The notes under the pieces are model-generated. The model saw only the letters and a list, made by a program, of their open reading frames with translations, was not told the DNA's origin and searched no databases. Source: Sorangium sp025924095 (GTDB lineage Bacteria > Myxococcota_A > Polyangia > Polyangiales > Polyangiaceae). From it: a stretch of 64,000 bases of DNA. Location of the stretch: the NCBI RefSeq assembly GCF_051521505.1, contig NZ_CP150356.1:9486001-9550000 (forward strand). The letters are read 5' to 3'. A program made the position numbers and the translations under genes. This document shows, in pieces, positions 1 through 7,962 of the stretch (its first letter is position 1; each line of letters begins with the position of its first letter).

Positions 1-3000
1 CGTCCACCGCGCCGGGCTCTTGATCCGCTCCCGCGCCATCACCGCGTCCGCCTCGAGGAGCCGCTGCAGCCCCTTCTCGCCGCCGAAGAGCTCGCCCGAC
101 TGACGCCGCGCCGCCGCCGCGTAGAGCGGCATGTCCGCCGCGTCGAACCCGGCCGCCGCCACCTCCAGCTGCAGGATCGCCTCCTCCCGCTCGCCGCGCA
201 GCTCCGCCGCGCCCGCGCGGAGGAGCGGTACGAACGGGTCGGACCACGCCATCCGCTCCCGGGCAAGCGCGGCGGCGTCCCGCAGCGCCGCCTGGATCAG
301 CGGCTCGGGATCGGTCGCCCCCTCGGCGGCAGCCAGCGCCGTGCTCGCGCGCTCCACGTGGGCCATCACCCGGCTGTTCTGCATCATCAGCAGCATCGAG
401 CCCTCGATCGCCGGCCACGCCTCCGCGAGCCGCTTCATCGCGGCGCCGGCGCGGCCGGCGTACCGGTCGACGTAGGTCTCGCCGAGCAGCCCCACGAAAT
501 GCTCGAGGTGGAACCCCGACGTCGTCCACCTCGACAGCGCCCCCAGGACCGCGCCGCGCGCGCCCGCCACGTCGTCCGACGCGAGCGCCACCCACACCGC
601 CTGCACGCTGAAGATCGCCGCCGCATAGCGATCGCCCCGCTGCTCGGCGCCCCGGAGCACGGCCGGCAGCGTCCGCGCGAGCGCGTCGATCTGCCCGCGG
701 TAGTACCGCATCCACGACGTCATCACCTGCGTCGTCACGAGCTCCCAGGCGGCGCCGGTGCAGCGGTCGCGCAGCAGCTCGTCGGCCCGCTCGTACCACG
801 TGAACGCCGCCTTCCAGCGGCCCGCCGTGAACGCCTCGAGCATGCCCGACACCATCATCGACAGGCCGAGCAGGTGCGGGCTGTCGAGCCGCTCCGCGAG
901 CGCGCGCACCGCGGCGACGAGCTCCTCCGCGCGCGCCCGGCCCGGCGCCCCCATCATGCACGCCGACGAGGCCTCGAACGCGAGCGCGCGGCCGACGCGG
1001 TAGGGCTCGCCGGCGCGCAGCGCGAGCAGGAGGGCGCGCGCCGAGAACTCGGCGGAGCGCACCAGGTCGACGGCCGACAGACCCACCGTCACCGTCCAGC
1101 AGGCGTCGATGCGCGCGAGCTCCTCCGGACGCACCTCCGCCTCGGACCGCTCGCGGAACCGGAGGCCCCGCAGGCGCAGCTCCGCCCGGTGCAGGAGCAA
1201 CGCCACGAGCGCGCGCCGCGGCGTCTCCGGGAACGACAGGCCGACCGCCCTCAGCACGGCGCGGACGAGATCGAGCCCCTCGTCGATGTGCCCGCTCCGC
1301 AGGTACTGCTCCGCGGCGCGGCGGCGGAGCTCGAGCGACCGCGCGCTGTCCGCCCCCTCCGCCGCGGCCGCGTAGCGCCTCGCCGCCTCGGCCCCCTGGC
1401 CCGCGTTGACCAGCGCGTCGGCGCACCGCACCCCGAGCGCGCGCGCCTCCGCCTCCGGGAGCTCCGCCTCGCGCGAGAGCAGGCCGAGCGCGAGCTCGTA
1501 GAGCCGCGCCGCGCGCTCGAACGCGAGCGCCTCGGCCGCCTGCTCGGCCGCGAGCGCCGCGAGCCGCCCCGCCCGCGCCGCGTCGCCCGCGCCGAGCCAG
1601 TGCCGCGACAGCGTCTCGGCGTCCGCCGTCCCGAGCGCCTCGAGCGCCCGCCCGAGCCGCCGGTGCCGCGCCGCGAGCTGCTCCGGACCGAGCCGGCCGA
1701 CCACGGACGCGCGCACGAGGTCGTGCGACGCCTCGACGAGCTCCCCCTCGCCGGCGCGCCGCGCGACGATGAGGTCCTCGGTGAGCAGCAGCGTCATCGC
1801 CGGCGCGCGCTCCTCGTCGTCAAGCTTCGCCGCGCGCGCCGCGACCGCCGCGTCGATCGGCTCGCCGGCGACGGCGATCACCTCGATCAGCCGGAGCGCC
1901 TGCTCCGGCAGGCGGTGGAGCCGCGCCTTGAGCGCCCGGTCCAGCGCGGCGTCGCCCTGCGCGCCGGCCTCGCCCGCCGGCGCCTGCGCGTCGCGGGCGA
2001 GCTCGCCGAGCAGCCGCGGGTTGCCGCCGGACGCGCGCGCGACGGCGTCCGCCCGCGCGCGGGTGCCCTCGTCGCGCGCGAAGAGGAGCGCGAGCGCGAG
2101 CTCCTCGGCCTCGAGCGGCAAGAGCGGGCCGACCTCGATCTCGCGCAGCTCGCCGTCCCGGCGCAGCGGCTCGAGCCGCTCCCGGCCGCCGGGGGCGGCC
2201 TCGACCTCCCCGGCGGCCGGGCGCGCGAGCCCCATCCCGTCGAGCAGCGCGCGGAGCGGCGCGCTCGTGGCCACGTCGTCGGTCCGGTAGCTGCCGAGGA
2301 ACATCATCGCGGGCGCGTCGGGCGGCCGCGTGAGCTCGAGCAGGAGCGCCACGCTGTCGGCGTCGCAAAACTGGAGGTCCTCGATCGCCACGACGAGCGG
2401 GCTGCGCTCGGCGATGCGCCAGAGCAGCTGCCGGAGCGCCGCGAAGGTGCGCTGCCGCAGCTCCTGCGCGTCGGGCGACTCGCTCACGCGCGGCGCGGAC
2501 GCGACGGCGGGCACGCGCGAGAGCGCCGGGAACACCCGGACGAGCGCGCGGACGTCGCGCGGCAGGAGGCGCTCCACCTCCTCGGCGGAGACGCGCCGGA
2601 GGAACCGGCTCAGCGACTCCATGACGCCCCCGAACGCCTTGTAGGACTCGGTCGCCCCGAGGGCGCAGCGCCCCCGCAGGACGACCGGCCCCTTGTCGCG
2701 GCGGAGCCCCATCAGGAAGTGGTGGATGAGCGCGCTCTTGCCCATGCCCGCGCCGCCCCGAACGAGCACGGAGATGGGCCGCTCCATGAAGAGCGACGCG
2801 GCGGCGCGCTGCAGGGCGCGCAGGTGCGGGCGGCGGCCGATGAAGTGCTCGATCGTCGGCGGCACGAGCGGGTGCAGCGCGCTCTCCGGAGCGGGCTCGG
2901 CGCCGCCCGGCGCGGGCTCGGCGCCGCCCGGCGCGGGCTCGGCGCCGCCCGGCGCGGGCTCGGTGCCCCCCGGCGCCGGCTCGGCCCCGCTCGGCGCAGG

Positions 3001-3072
3001 CTCGGCGCTCGGCGTCGGCTCGGCGCCGCCCGGGTCCTCCGCTCCGCACCCCCCGCCCTGCGCCACGGTCAC
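1..3072 (-). CDS. AAA-ATPase/TPR signalling protein, C-terminus cut by window edge
   Basis: The frame stays open from a GTG at 3072 to the window edge, about 1024 codons. The N-terminus (residues ~10-55) is a low-complexity Ala/Pro/Glu/Gly linker made of PAPGGAE heptads. A FIGRRPHL entry motif follows, then a Walker A (GGAGMGKS) near residue 108 and a Walker B-like VVAIEDLQ, then a long helical region of TPR type. This matches the regulatory half of the large kinase-AAA-TPR proteins common in Sorangium, but no kinase domain is fused here. The last visible residues (RERIKSPARW) resemble the usual C-terminus of that family, so little is missing. The start overlaps the stop of the crotonase gene (GTGA), indicating translational coupling. 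An ATP-dependent signalling or scaffold role is inference. Confidence 0.8.
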   Translation of the reverse strand, partial: MTVAQGGGCGAEDPGGAEPTPSAEPAPSGAEPAPGGTEPAPGGAEPAPGGAEPAPGGAEPAPESALHPLVPPTIEHFIGRRPHLRALQRAAASLFMERPISVLVRGGAGMGKSALIHHFLMGLRRDKGPVVLRGRCALGATESYKAFGGVMESLSRFLRRVSAEEVERLLPRDVRALVRVFPALSRVPAVASAPRVSESPDAQELRQRTFAALRQLLWRIAERSPLVVAIEDLQFCDADSVALLLELTRPPDAPAMMFLGSYRTDDVATSAPLRALLDGMGLARPAAGEVEAAPGGRERLEPLRRDGELREIEVGPLLPLEAEELALALLFARDEGTRARADAVARASGGNPRLLGELARDAQAPAGEAGAQGDAALDRALKARLHRLPEQALRLIEVIAVAGEPIDAAVAARAAKLDDEERAPAMTLLLTEDLIVARRAGEGELVEASHDLVRASVVGRLGPEQLAARHRRLGRALEALGTADAETLSRHWLGAGDAARAGRLAALAAEQAAEALAFERAARLYELALGLLSREAELPEAEARALGVRCADALVNAGQGAEAARRYAAAAEGADSARSLELRRRAAEQYLRSGHIDEGLDLVRAVLRAVGLSFPETPRRALVALLLHRAELRLRGLRFRERSEAEVRPEELARIDACWTVTVGLSAVDLVRSAEFSARALLLALRAGEPYRVGRALAFEASSACMMGAPGRARAEELVAAVRALAERLDSPHLLGLSMMVSGMLEAFTAGRWKAAFTWYERADELLRDRCTGAAWELVTTQVMTSWMRYYRGQIDALARTLPAVLRGAEQRGDRYAAAIFSVQAVWVALASDDVAGARGAVLGALSRWTTSGFHLEHFVGLLGETYVDRYAGRAGAAMKRLAEAWPAIEGSMLLMMQNSRVMAHVERASTALAAAEGATDPEPLIQAALRDAAALARERMAWSDPFVPLLRAGAAELRGEREEAILQLEVAAAGFDAADMPLYAAAARRQSGELFGGEKGLQRLLEADAVMARERIKSPARWT
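2893..2990. repeat. 21-bp tandem repeat coding PAPGGAE heptads
   Basis: Near-identical 21-bp units (gcgccgcccggcgcgggctcg and variants) repeat four to five times inside the AAA protein gene. In the coding frame they give heptads PAPGGAE/PAPGGTE, an unstructured linker ahead of the ATPase domain. The repeat is in frame, so copy-number change would alter linker length without a frameshift. Confidence 0.75.
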
Positions 3073-3824
3073 TTCTTGCTCAGGAACGCATCCATCGCCT
3101 GGCGGTGCTCCGGGCCGTTCCACTGCTCGGCGAACGCCCGCCGCTCGACCTCGACGGCGGAGGCGCGCAGCGCCTCGCGCACCTTGCGCAGCGCCCGCTT
3201 CATCGCCGCGACCGAGGCGCGCGGGCTCCTGGCGATGCGGTTCACCTGCGCGATCGCGCGGCTGCGCGCCGTGCCGGTCGCGACGACGTCGCTCACGAGG
3301 CCGATCCGGAGCGCCTCGGCGGCGCTGATCTTCTCCGCCGTCAGGAGCAGCCGCGACGCCTCCAGCGGCCCCACCCGCTCGCAGAGCCGCGTCAACCCGC
3401 CCCAGGCCGGCGACAGGCCCATCGTGACGTGGCGGAACGAGAGCGCGGCGTGCTCCTCGACGAGGACGAAGTCGCAGAGCAGGAGCAGCTCGCAGCCGCC
3501 GCCCAGCACGTCGCCCTGCACCGCGGCGATGATCGGCACCTCGCTCTCCTCGAACGCCGCGAGGCCCTCGAACATCGCGAGGATCTCGCCGCCCTCCGCG
3601 CCGCCCGCGGCGAGCGCGGAGAGCTCGCGGATGTCGCCGCCCGCCACGAAGACGTCGCTGCTCGTCGCGGCGATCACGATGCCGCGCACGCGCGGGTCCG
3701 AGCCGGCGACGCGGACCGCCTCGCCGAGGCGCCTCGCGAAGGCGCTGTCGATGGCGTTCCTGCGCTCGGGGCGATCGATGGTGAGGACGACCGCATCGCC
3801 GGCCGCCTCGACCCCGAGGGTCAC
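3069..3824 (-). CDS. Enoyl-CoA hydratase/isomerase (crotonase) family protein
   Basis: 251 residues, the usual crotonase length. Visible are the oxyanion-hole segments (VFVAGGDIREL near residue 58 and GDVLGGGCELLLLCDF near 104) and the downstream MGLSPAWGG. By hand alignment the two catalytic glutamates of crotonase fall on His and on Ser/Arg, so hydration of enoyl-CoA is doubtful; another crotonase-fold reaction or an inactive member is possible. It starts with GTG overlapping the stop of the ATP-grasp gene (GTGA), and its own stop overlaps the start of the AAA protein gene (GTGA), so it is the middle of a tightly coupled three-gene operon. Confidence 0.85.
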   Translation of the reverse strand: MTLGVEAAGDAVVLTIDRPERRNAIDSAFARRLGEAVRVAGSDPRVRGIVIAATSSDVFVAGGDIRELSALAAGGAEGGEILAMFEGLAAFEESEVPIIAAVQGDVLGGGCELLLLCDFVLVEEHAALSFRHVTMGLSPAWGGLTRLCERVGPLEASRLLLTAEKISAAEALRIGLVSDVVATGTARSRAIAQVNRIARSPRASVAAMKRALRKVREALRASAVEVERRAFAEQWNGPEHRQAMDAFLSKK

Positions 3825-4870
3825 GAGACGGCCCTCCGCGCGCCCCTCCCGTTCGTGAGCACCGGGGGCTTCCTGCGGCTCGCGCCCGTTCCGTTCTCCA
3901 CCGCGCGGCTGAACCGCCGCGGCACCGGCATGCGCTCGTCGTGGATCACGTCGGCGATCCGCGCCTCGAGCGTGCGGCGGCTGAGGCCGCGCTGCTCCTC
4001 GGCGTACCGCTCGGCGTAGCTGATGATCGCGCCCGCGACGTCGACGCCGCTCGCGCGCTCGACCCCCTCCAGCCCGGGCGAGCTGTTGATCTCGAGGATC
4101 TTGGGCCCGGAGCGCGCCTCGAGCATGTCGACGCCGGCGACCTCGAGGCCCATCGCCTTGGCGGCGCGGATCGCGACGCTCCGGTAGGAGCGCGGCAGCT
4201 TCACCCGGTCGCCCTTGCCGCCGCGGTGGAGGTTCGAGCGGAACTCGCCCGGCTTGGCGACCCGCCGCATCGACGCGACGACGCGGCCGCCGACGACGAT
4301 GACGCGGATGTCGCGCCCCTTCGACTCGCGCACGTACTCCTGGAGCACGATGTCCTGGCCCATGGCCCAGAACGTCTCGAGCAGCGCGTGCACCGCGTGG
4401 GGCGTCTCGGCGAGCATGGTGCCGATGCCCTGGGTCCCCTGCTGGAGCTTCACGATCGCGGGGCAGCCGCCGACGAGCGAGAGCGCCGCCTCGACGCCGG
4501 CCGGGTTCCTGGCGCAGACGGTGGTCGGCACGTTGAGCTTGCGGCGCGTGAGCAGCTGGAGCGCGCGCAGCTTGTCCCGGCTCCTCGCGATCGAGACGGC
4601 GCCGTTCAGGACCGGGACGCCCATGAGATCGAACTGCCGGACGACGGCGAGGCCGTAGTTCGTGATGCTCGCGCCGATGCGCGGGATCACGATGTCGAAG
4701 CGGGGCACCGCCGAGCCACCGACGAGCAGCGACGGGCGACCGCTCGACACCACGATCTGGAAATCGAGCGGATCGATGACGCTGACGTCGTGACCGCGCG
4801 CGCGCCCCGCGAGCACGATCCGGCTCGTCGAATAGAGGGACGCGTTGCGCGACAGGACGAGGAATCGCAT
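3821..4870 (-). CDS. rimK: RimK-type ATP-grasp ligase
   Basis: 349 residues from an ATG at 4870. The N-terminal pre-ATP-grasp half (MRFLVLSRN..., FDIVIPRIGASI) and the ATP-grasp core (IVKLQQGTQGIGTML, VLQEYVRESKGRDIRV, VDMLEARSGPKILEINSSPGLEG) match RimK, the ligase that adds glutamate to the C-terminus of ribosomal protein bS6. A basic tail of about 50 residues after YAERYAEEQRG exceeds the usual ~300-residue family length. It is first in a GTGA-coupled operon with a crotonase and an AAA/TPR protein, an unusual setting for a ribosome-modifying enzyme. Another amino-acid ligase activity of the RimK family cannot be excluded. Confidence 0.82.
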   Translation of the reverse strand: MRFLVLSRNASLYSTSRIVLAGRARGHDVSVIDPLDFQIVVSSGRPSLLVGGSAVPRFDIVIPRIGASITNYGLAVVRQFDLMGVPVLNGAVSIARSRDKLRALQLLTRRKLNVPTTVCARNPAGVEAALSLVGGCPAIVKLQQGTQGIGTMLAETPHAVHALLETFWAMGQDIVLQEYVRESKGRDIRVIVVGGRVVASMRRVAKPGEFRSNLHRGGKGDRVKLPRSYRSVAIRAAKAMGLEVAGVDMLEARSGPKILEINSSPGLEGVERASGVDVAGAIISYAERYAEEQRGLSRRTLEARIADVIHDERMPVPRRFSRAVENGTGASRRKPPVLTNGRGARRAVS

Positions 4871-5202
4871 GTGGCCCGGAGGCTAGCAGAGCCCGCAGAC
4901 TGCGTGGATGGGTGCGCGAGACGATTCATTTTTCGCTCTTCGTCGTTCGGCTCGTTCAGCGCGTTCAGCGCGTTCGGCGCGGTTCTTCGGACGCCCCCAC
5001 CGCCCGCGCTGCCTGCCCCGCGTCGCGCACCGCGCCATCGGCCCTCATTTTCCATGCGGCTTCCATGCGGCCCCTTGCAGCTCCGTTCGATTTCGATGCG
5101 GCGGACCGGACGCGGGCGGAAGCGCGGGCGGTGGGCGGCGCTTGCGCTGAAAAATGTTTCGTGTACGAATTATTTCAGTCCGCCGGCGAGGAGGGGTTCG
5201 CG
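4871..5202. promoter_or_regulatory. Divergent promoter region between rimK-like and acyl-CoA dehydrogenase genes
   Basis: 332 bp without a supported gene. At 4945-4985 there is a short 9-bp tandem run (gttcagcgc type). Close to the dehydrogenase start the DNA turns AT-rich and holds an inverted repeat TTCGT-gt-ACGAA at 5158-5169, with outer CTGAAA (5147) and TTTCAG (5173) arms one base off symmetry. TTGCGC at 5142 and TACGAA at 5164 could be a weak -35/-10 pair, which would put the palindrome over the -10. An operator for a TetR-type fatty-acid regulator is a guess. Confidence 0.4.
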
Positions 5203-6372
5203 ATGTGGCAGCCGTTCACGGAGGAACATCAGCAGTTCAGGAAGACGGTGCGGGCCTTCGCAGAGAAGGAGCTCGCTCCCCATGTGGAGGAGTGGGAGGC
5301 GTCGGAGTGCTTCCCCGGCTGGGTGTTCAAGCGCGCCGGCGAGCTCGGGATCCTCGGCGCGCACTTCCCGGAGGAGCACGGCGGCGCCGGGCTCGACTAC
5401 TGGTTCTCGGCGGCGAAGGCCGAGGAGCTCGTGCGCTGCACGATGGCGGGGGTCTCGATGGGGCTGCTCGTGCAGAGCGACATGGCGACGCCGGTGATCA
5501 GCGACATCGGCACGAAGGAGCAGATCGACGAGTTCCTCAGGCCGGCGCTCGCGGGCGACAAGATCGCCGCGCTCGGCGTCTCGGAGCCGGCGGCCGGCAG
5601 CGACGTGGCCGGGATCCGGACGACCGCGCGCAAGGACGGCGACGACTACGTGCTGAACGGGCAGAAGACGTTCATCACGAACGGGACGCGCGCCGACTTC
5701 GTGACGCTGCTCGCCAAGACGTCGCCGGACAAGGGGGCCCACGGCTGCTCGTTCTTCCTCGTGCCGACGGCGCTGCCCGGCTTCAGCGTCGCGAAGAAGC
5801 TGAAGAAGATCGGCAACAAGTCCTCGGACACGGCGGAGCTCTTCCTGGAGGACGTGCGGGTGCCGCGGCGCTACCTGCTCGGCGAGCCGGACCAGGGCTT
5901 CGCGTACCTGATGCAGAACTTCCAGACCGAGCGGCTCGTCGCTGCGGTGGGCGCGATCGCGAGCTCGTTCATGACGCTCGACAACACGGTCGAGTACGGG
6001 CGCGAGCGGGTGGCGTTCGGCAAGCCGATCATCAAGCGCGAGTCGTGGCAGCACAAGTTCGTGGACCTGTACACGCGCTGCGAGGCGGGGCGCGCGTTCG
6101 CCTACAAGTGCGTCGACCACTACAACGACGAGCGGTACGTGCGGAAGGTGCCGATCAGCTTCGACACGGTGAAGCTCATCTCGATGGCGAAGATCCTGGC
6201 CGGCGACGTGGCGAACGACGTCGTGGACACCTGCCTGCAGTTCCACGGCGGCTGGGGCTACATCGAGGACTTCCCGATCGCGCGCGCCTGGCGCGATCAG
6301 CGGCTCCTGCGCATCGGCGGCGGGACGACCGAGACGATGAAGTACTACCTGGCGAAGCTGATGAACTTCTGA
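5203..6372 (+). CDS. Acyl-CoA dehydrogenase
   Basis: 389 residues from the ATG at 5203, preceded by a strong Shine-Dalgarno (gaggagggg). The frame is open further upstream but lacks a good start. Family landmarks: LGVSEPAAGSDVAGIRTTA, DDYVLNGQKTFITNG, ERLVAAVGAIASSF, QFHGGWGYIEDFPIARAWRD and a C-terminal IGGGTTETMK. This is the flavoenzyme fold that introduces the first double bond into acyl-CoA in beta-oxidation or branched-chain degradation. The C-terminal IGGGT lacks the glutamate base of the MCAD type, as in the long-chain and isovaleryl subfamilies where the base sits on another helix; substrate is not predictable. It is monocistronic, followed by a tRNA gene. Confidence 0.93.
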   Translation: MWQPFTEEHQQFRKTVRAFAEKELAPHVEEWEASECFPGWVFKRAGELGILGAHFPEEHGGAGLDYWFSAAKAEELVRCTMAGVSMGLLVQSDMATPVISDIGTKEQIDEFLRPALAGDKIAALGVSEPAAGSDVAGIRTTARKDGDDYVLNGQKTFITNGTRADFVTLLAKTSPDKGAHGCSFFLVPTALPGFSVAKKLKKIGNKSSDTAELFLEDVRVPRRYLLGEPDQGFAYLMQNFQTERLVAAVGAIASSFMTLDNTVEYGRERVAFGKPIIKRESWQHKFVDLYTRCEAGRAFAYKCVDHYNDERYVRKVPISFDTVKLISMAKILAGDVANDVVDTCLQFHGGWGYIEDFPIARAWRDQRLLRIGGGTTETMKYYLAKLMNF

Positions 6373-6511
6373 GGGCCGCCGGCGGGCGCCTCCACCGCGC
6401 GAACGGCGCAAACAGCGCAAACGAACGCTCACGGACGTAAAAAACGCGCCGGTCGAAAAAAAGTAGAGACAAGCCGAGCGAGAGGCTGTACATCTGCCGC
6501 TCCCAACGACC

Positions 6512-6584
6512 GGGGCTGTAGCTCAGCTGGGAGAGCGCATGACTGGCAGTCATGAGGTCAGGGGTTCGATCCCCCTCAGCTCCA
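6512..6584 (+). tRNA. tRNA-Ala (GGC anticodon)
   Basis: A complete 73-nt cloverleaf: acceptor stem GGGGCTG/CAGCTCC with the alanine identity pair G3-U70, D arm with AGCTCAGCTGGGAGAGC, anticodon stem CATGA/TCATG, loop CTGGCAG giving anticodon GGC, T arm with GGTTCGATCC, discriminator A. The CCA end is not encoded. Confidence 0.96.
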
Positions 6585-6598
6585 CCGATAGGACCGAA

Positions 6599-6616
6599 GG
6601 ACTCCCGCGGGAGTCC
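6599..6616. terminator. Perfect 18-bp palindrome after tRNA-Ala
   Basis: GGACTCCCGCGGGAGTCC is a perfect palindrome 14 bp after the tRNA and 32 bp before the end of the convergent lipoprotein gene. It could fold on either strand and serve as a bidirectional transcription stop or processing barrier. There is no T-tract, so a factor-independent terminator of classical type is not supported. Confidence 0.45.
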
Positions 6617-6648
6617 GGCACGCCGCGCCTGCCTGCCGGCGTGCTCGC

Positions 6649-7962
6649 TCAGAACGCGCCGAGGTAGCGCGGCGGCAAGCCGACCCGCGGGTCGACGTGC
6701 AGGCTGGCCGCGTGCACGAGCGCGCCGCTGCCCTCGCCGACGTCGAAGCGGTGGACGACGCCCCCTTCGGTCTCGGCGTCGGCGGCGAGGCACCGCCCGC
6801 AGGCCTCGGCGCAGCGCACCTCGCCGAGGGAGGACGGGAGCTCCTTCGAGCGCAGCAGGACCTCGGGCTCGCCGCGCGCCGGTCCGGAGCCGGCGAGCTC
6901 GACCGCCGTGAGGGTGTCGTCGACCGGACCCCCCGCGCTGAGCGCGTCGCGGCCGAGCGTCGCGAGCAGGAGGCGGTCCTCGGAGGCGAACGCGACCGAG
7001 AAGCCGGGCGTCCCCGCGCCGAGCTCGGCGGCCGTCCAGCGGGCCTCCTCGACGAGGGCCCCCTCGCGGCGCGCGAGGACCACGAGGCCCGCCTCGCCGG
7101 CGTTCGACGTGGCGCCGCCGCCGAACGTCCCGGTGCACACGACCGCGAGCCGCGAGCCGCCCGCGGACACCGAAAGCCCCCCGCACCCGTGGAGCCCGTC
7201 GAGCACCGTGACCTCCCGGATCGCGTCGCTGCGCGTGTCGATCTCGACGAGGCGCGACTCGGCCGACGCGCTGAAGTCGAGCGAGGTCGCCACGAGGAGC
7301 ACGTAGAGGCTGTCATCGACAAGCACCGCGCGGCCCGGCCGGGGGTAGAACGCCGGATCCTCCCCGGCCAGGGCGGGCGCGAGGTCGATCCGGCCGACGA
7401 TCGCGCGGGCGCCGGGGTCGACGACGAGCACGTCGCTGCCGCCGTCGATCGGCGCGGCGCCCGGGTCGAGGTTCGGCTCGTGGCGCGTGACGTACGCCTT
7501 CCCGGGCGAGACCTCGACGTAGTCCTGCGGGTTCGCGCGGAACGCGGTGGCGACCGCGAGCTGCCCCGGCACCTCGCCGCTCCGGACGTCGACCCACGTG
7601 AGCACGGACGCGGCGCGGTCGAGGAGCACAAGCCGATCCCCGCGGACCGGCGCCGTCGGGACGAGGACATCCCCCGAGAGCGGCGAGGCGAGGCCGGGCG
7701 AGCTCGAGCCCGAGGAGACGATCGACGCGGAGAGCACCGCGCCGTCCCAGCTCACCAGGCTGACGTTCGTCGACAGGTAGTCGCTGCTGACCACGACGGC
7801 GCCGCGCCCGCACGGCCCCGCGACGACGTCCGTGCCGCCGGTGCTCGGCGGCGGCTCCGGCGCGTTGCAGCCGAGCAGCGCGCACGCCGCCCCCGCGGCG
7901 AGGATCTTCAGGGAGGGAGCCCCGAGGGCCGCCCCCCGCCCCAGGTCGAAGCGAGACACCAT
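6649..7962 (-). CDS. Surface lipoprotein, YncE/BtuG-like beta-propeller candidate
   Basis: 437 residues from the ATG at 7962, whose A is shared with the TGA of the receptor gene (TGATG), so translation is coupled. A lipoprotein signal (LKILAAGAACALLGC, Cys ~26) is followed by repeating beta-rich blocks of the DVLVVDPGARAIVGRIDL type, typical of YVTN/YncE propellers. Position directly after a TonB receptor and next to cobalamin synthesis genes parallels Bacteroidetes B12 loci, where the propeller lipoprotein BtuG caps BtuB. A role as cobalamin-capturing surface lipoprotein is therefore inferred; sequence alone shows only a lipoprotein with propeller-like repeats. Confidence 0.7.
   Translation of the reverse strand: MVSRFDLGRGAALGAPSLKILAAGAACALLGCNAPEPPPSTGGTDVVAGPCGRGAVVVSSDYLSTNVSLVSWDGAVLSASIVSSGSSSPGLASPLSGDVLVPTAPVRGDRLVLLDRAASVLTWVDVRSGEVPGQLAVATAFRANPQDYVEVSPGKAYVTRHEPNLDPGAAPIDGGSDVLVVDPGARAIVGRIDLAPALAGEDPAFYPRPGRAVLVDDSLYVLLVATSLDFSASAESRLVEIDTRSDAIREVTVLDGLHGCGGLSVSAGGSRLAVVCTGTFGGGATSNAGEAGLVVLARREGALVEEARWTAAELGAGTPGFSVAFASEDRLLLATLGRDALSAGGPVDDTLTAVELAGSGPARGEPEVLLRSKELPSSLGEVRCAEACGRCLAADAETEGGVVHRFDVGEGSGALVHAASLHVDPRVGLPPRYLGAF

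Noticed and set aside
358..3858. Very long open frame on the plus strand opposite the AAA protein gene
   Set aside because: The translation is Arg/Pro/Ala-rich without domains; the minus-strand frame has a Walker A, ordered helices and coupled starts. Extreme GC leaves antisense frames open.
5203..6372. Upstream start of the acyl-CoA dehydrogenase near 4912
   Set aside because: The added ~97 residues are low-complexity Arg/Ala and the ATG at 5203 has a strong Shine-Dalgarno and family-like start.
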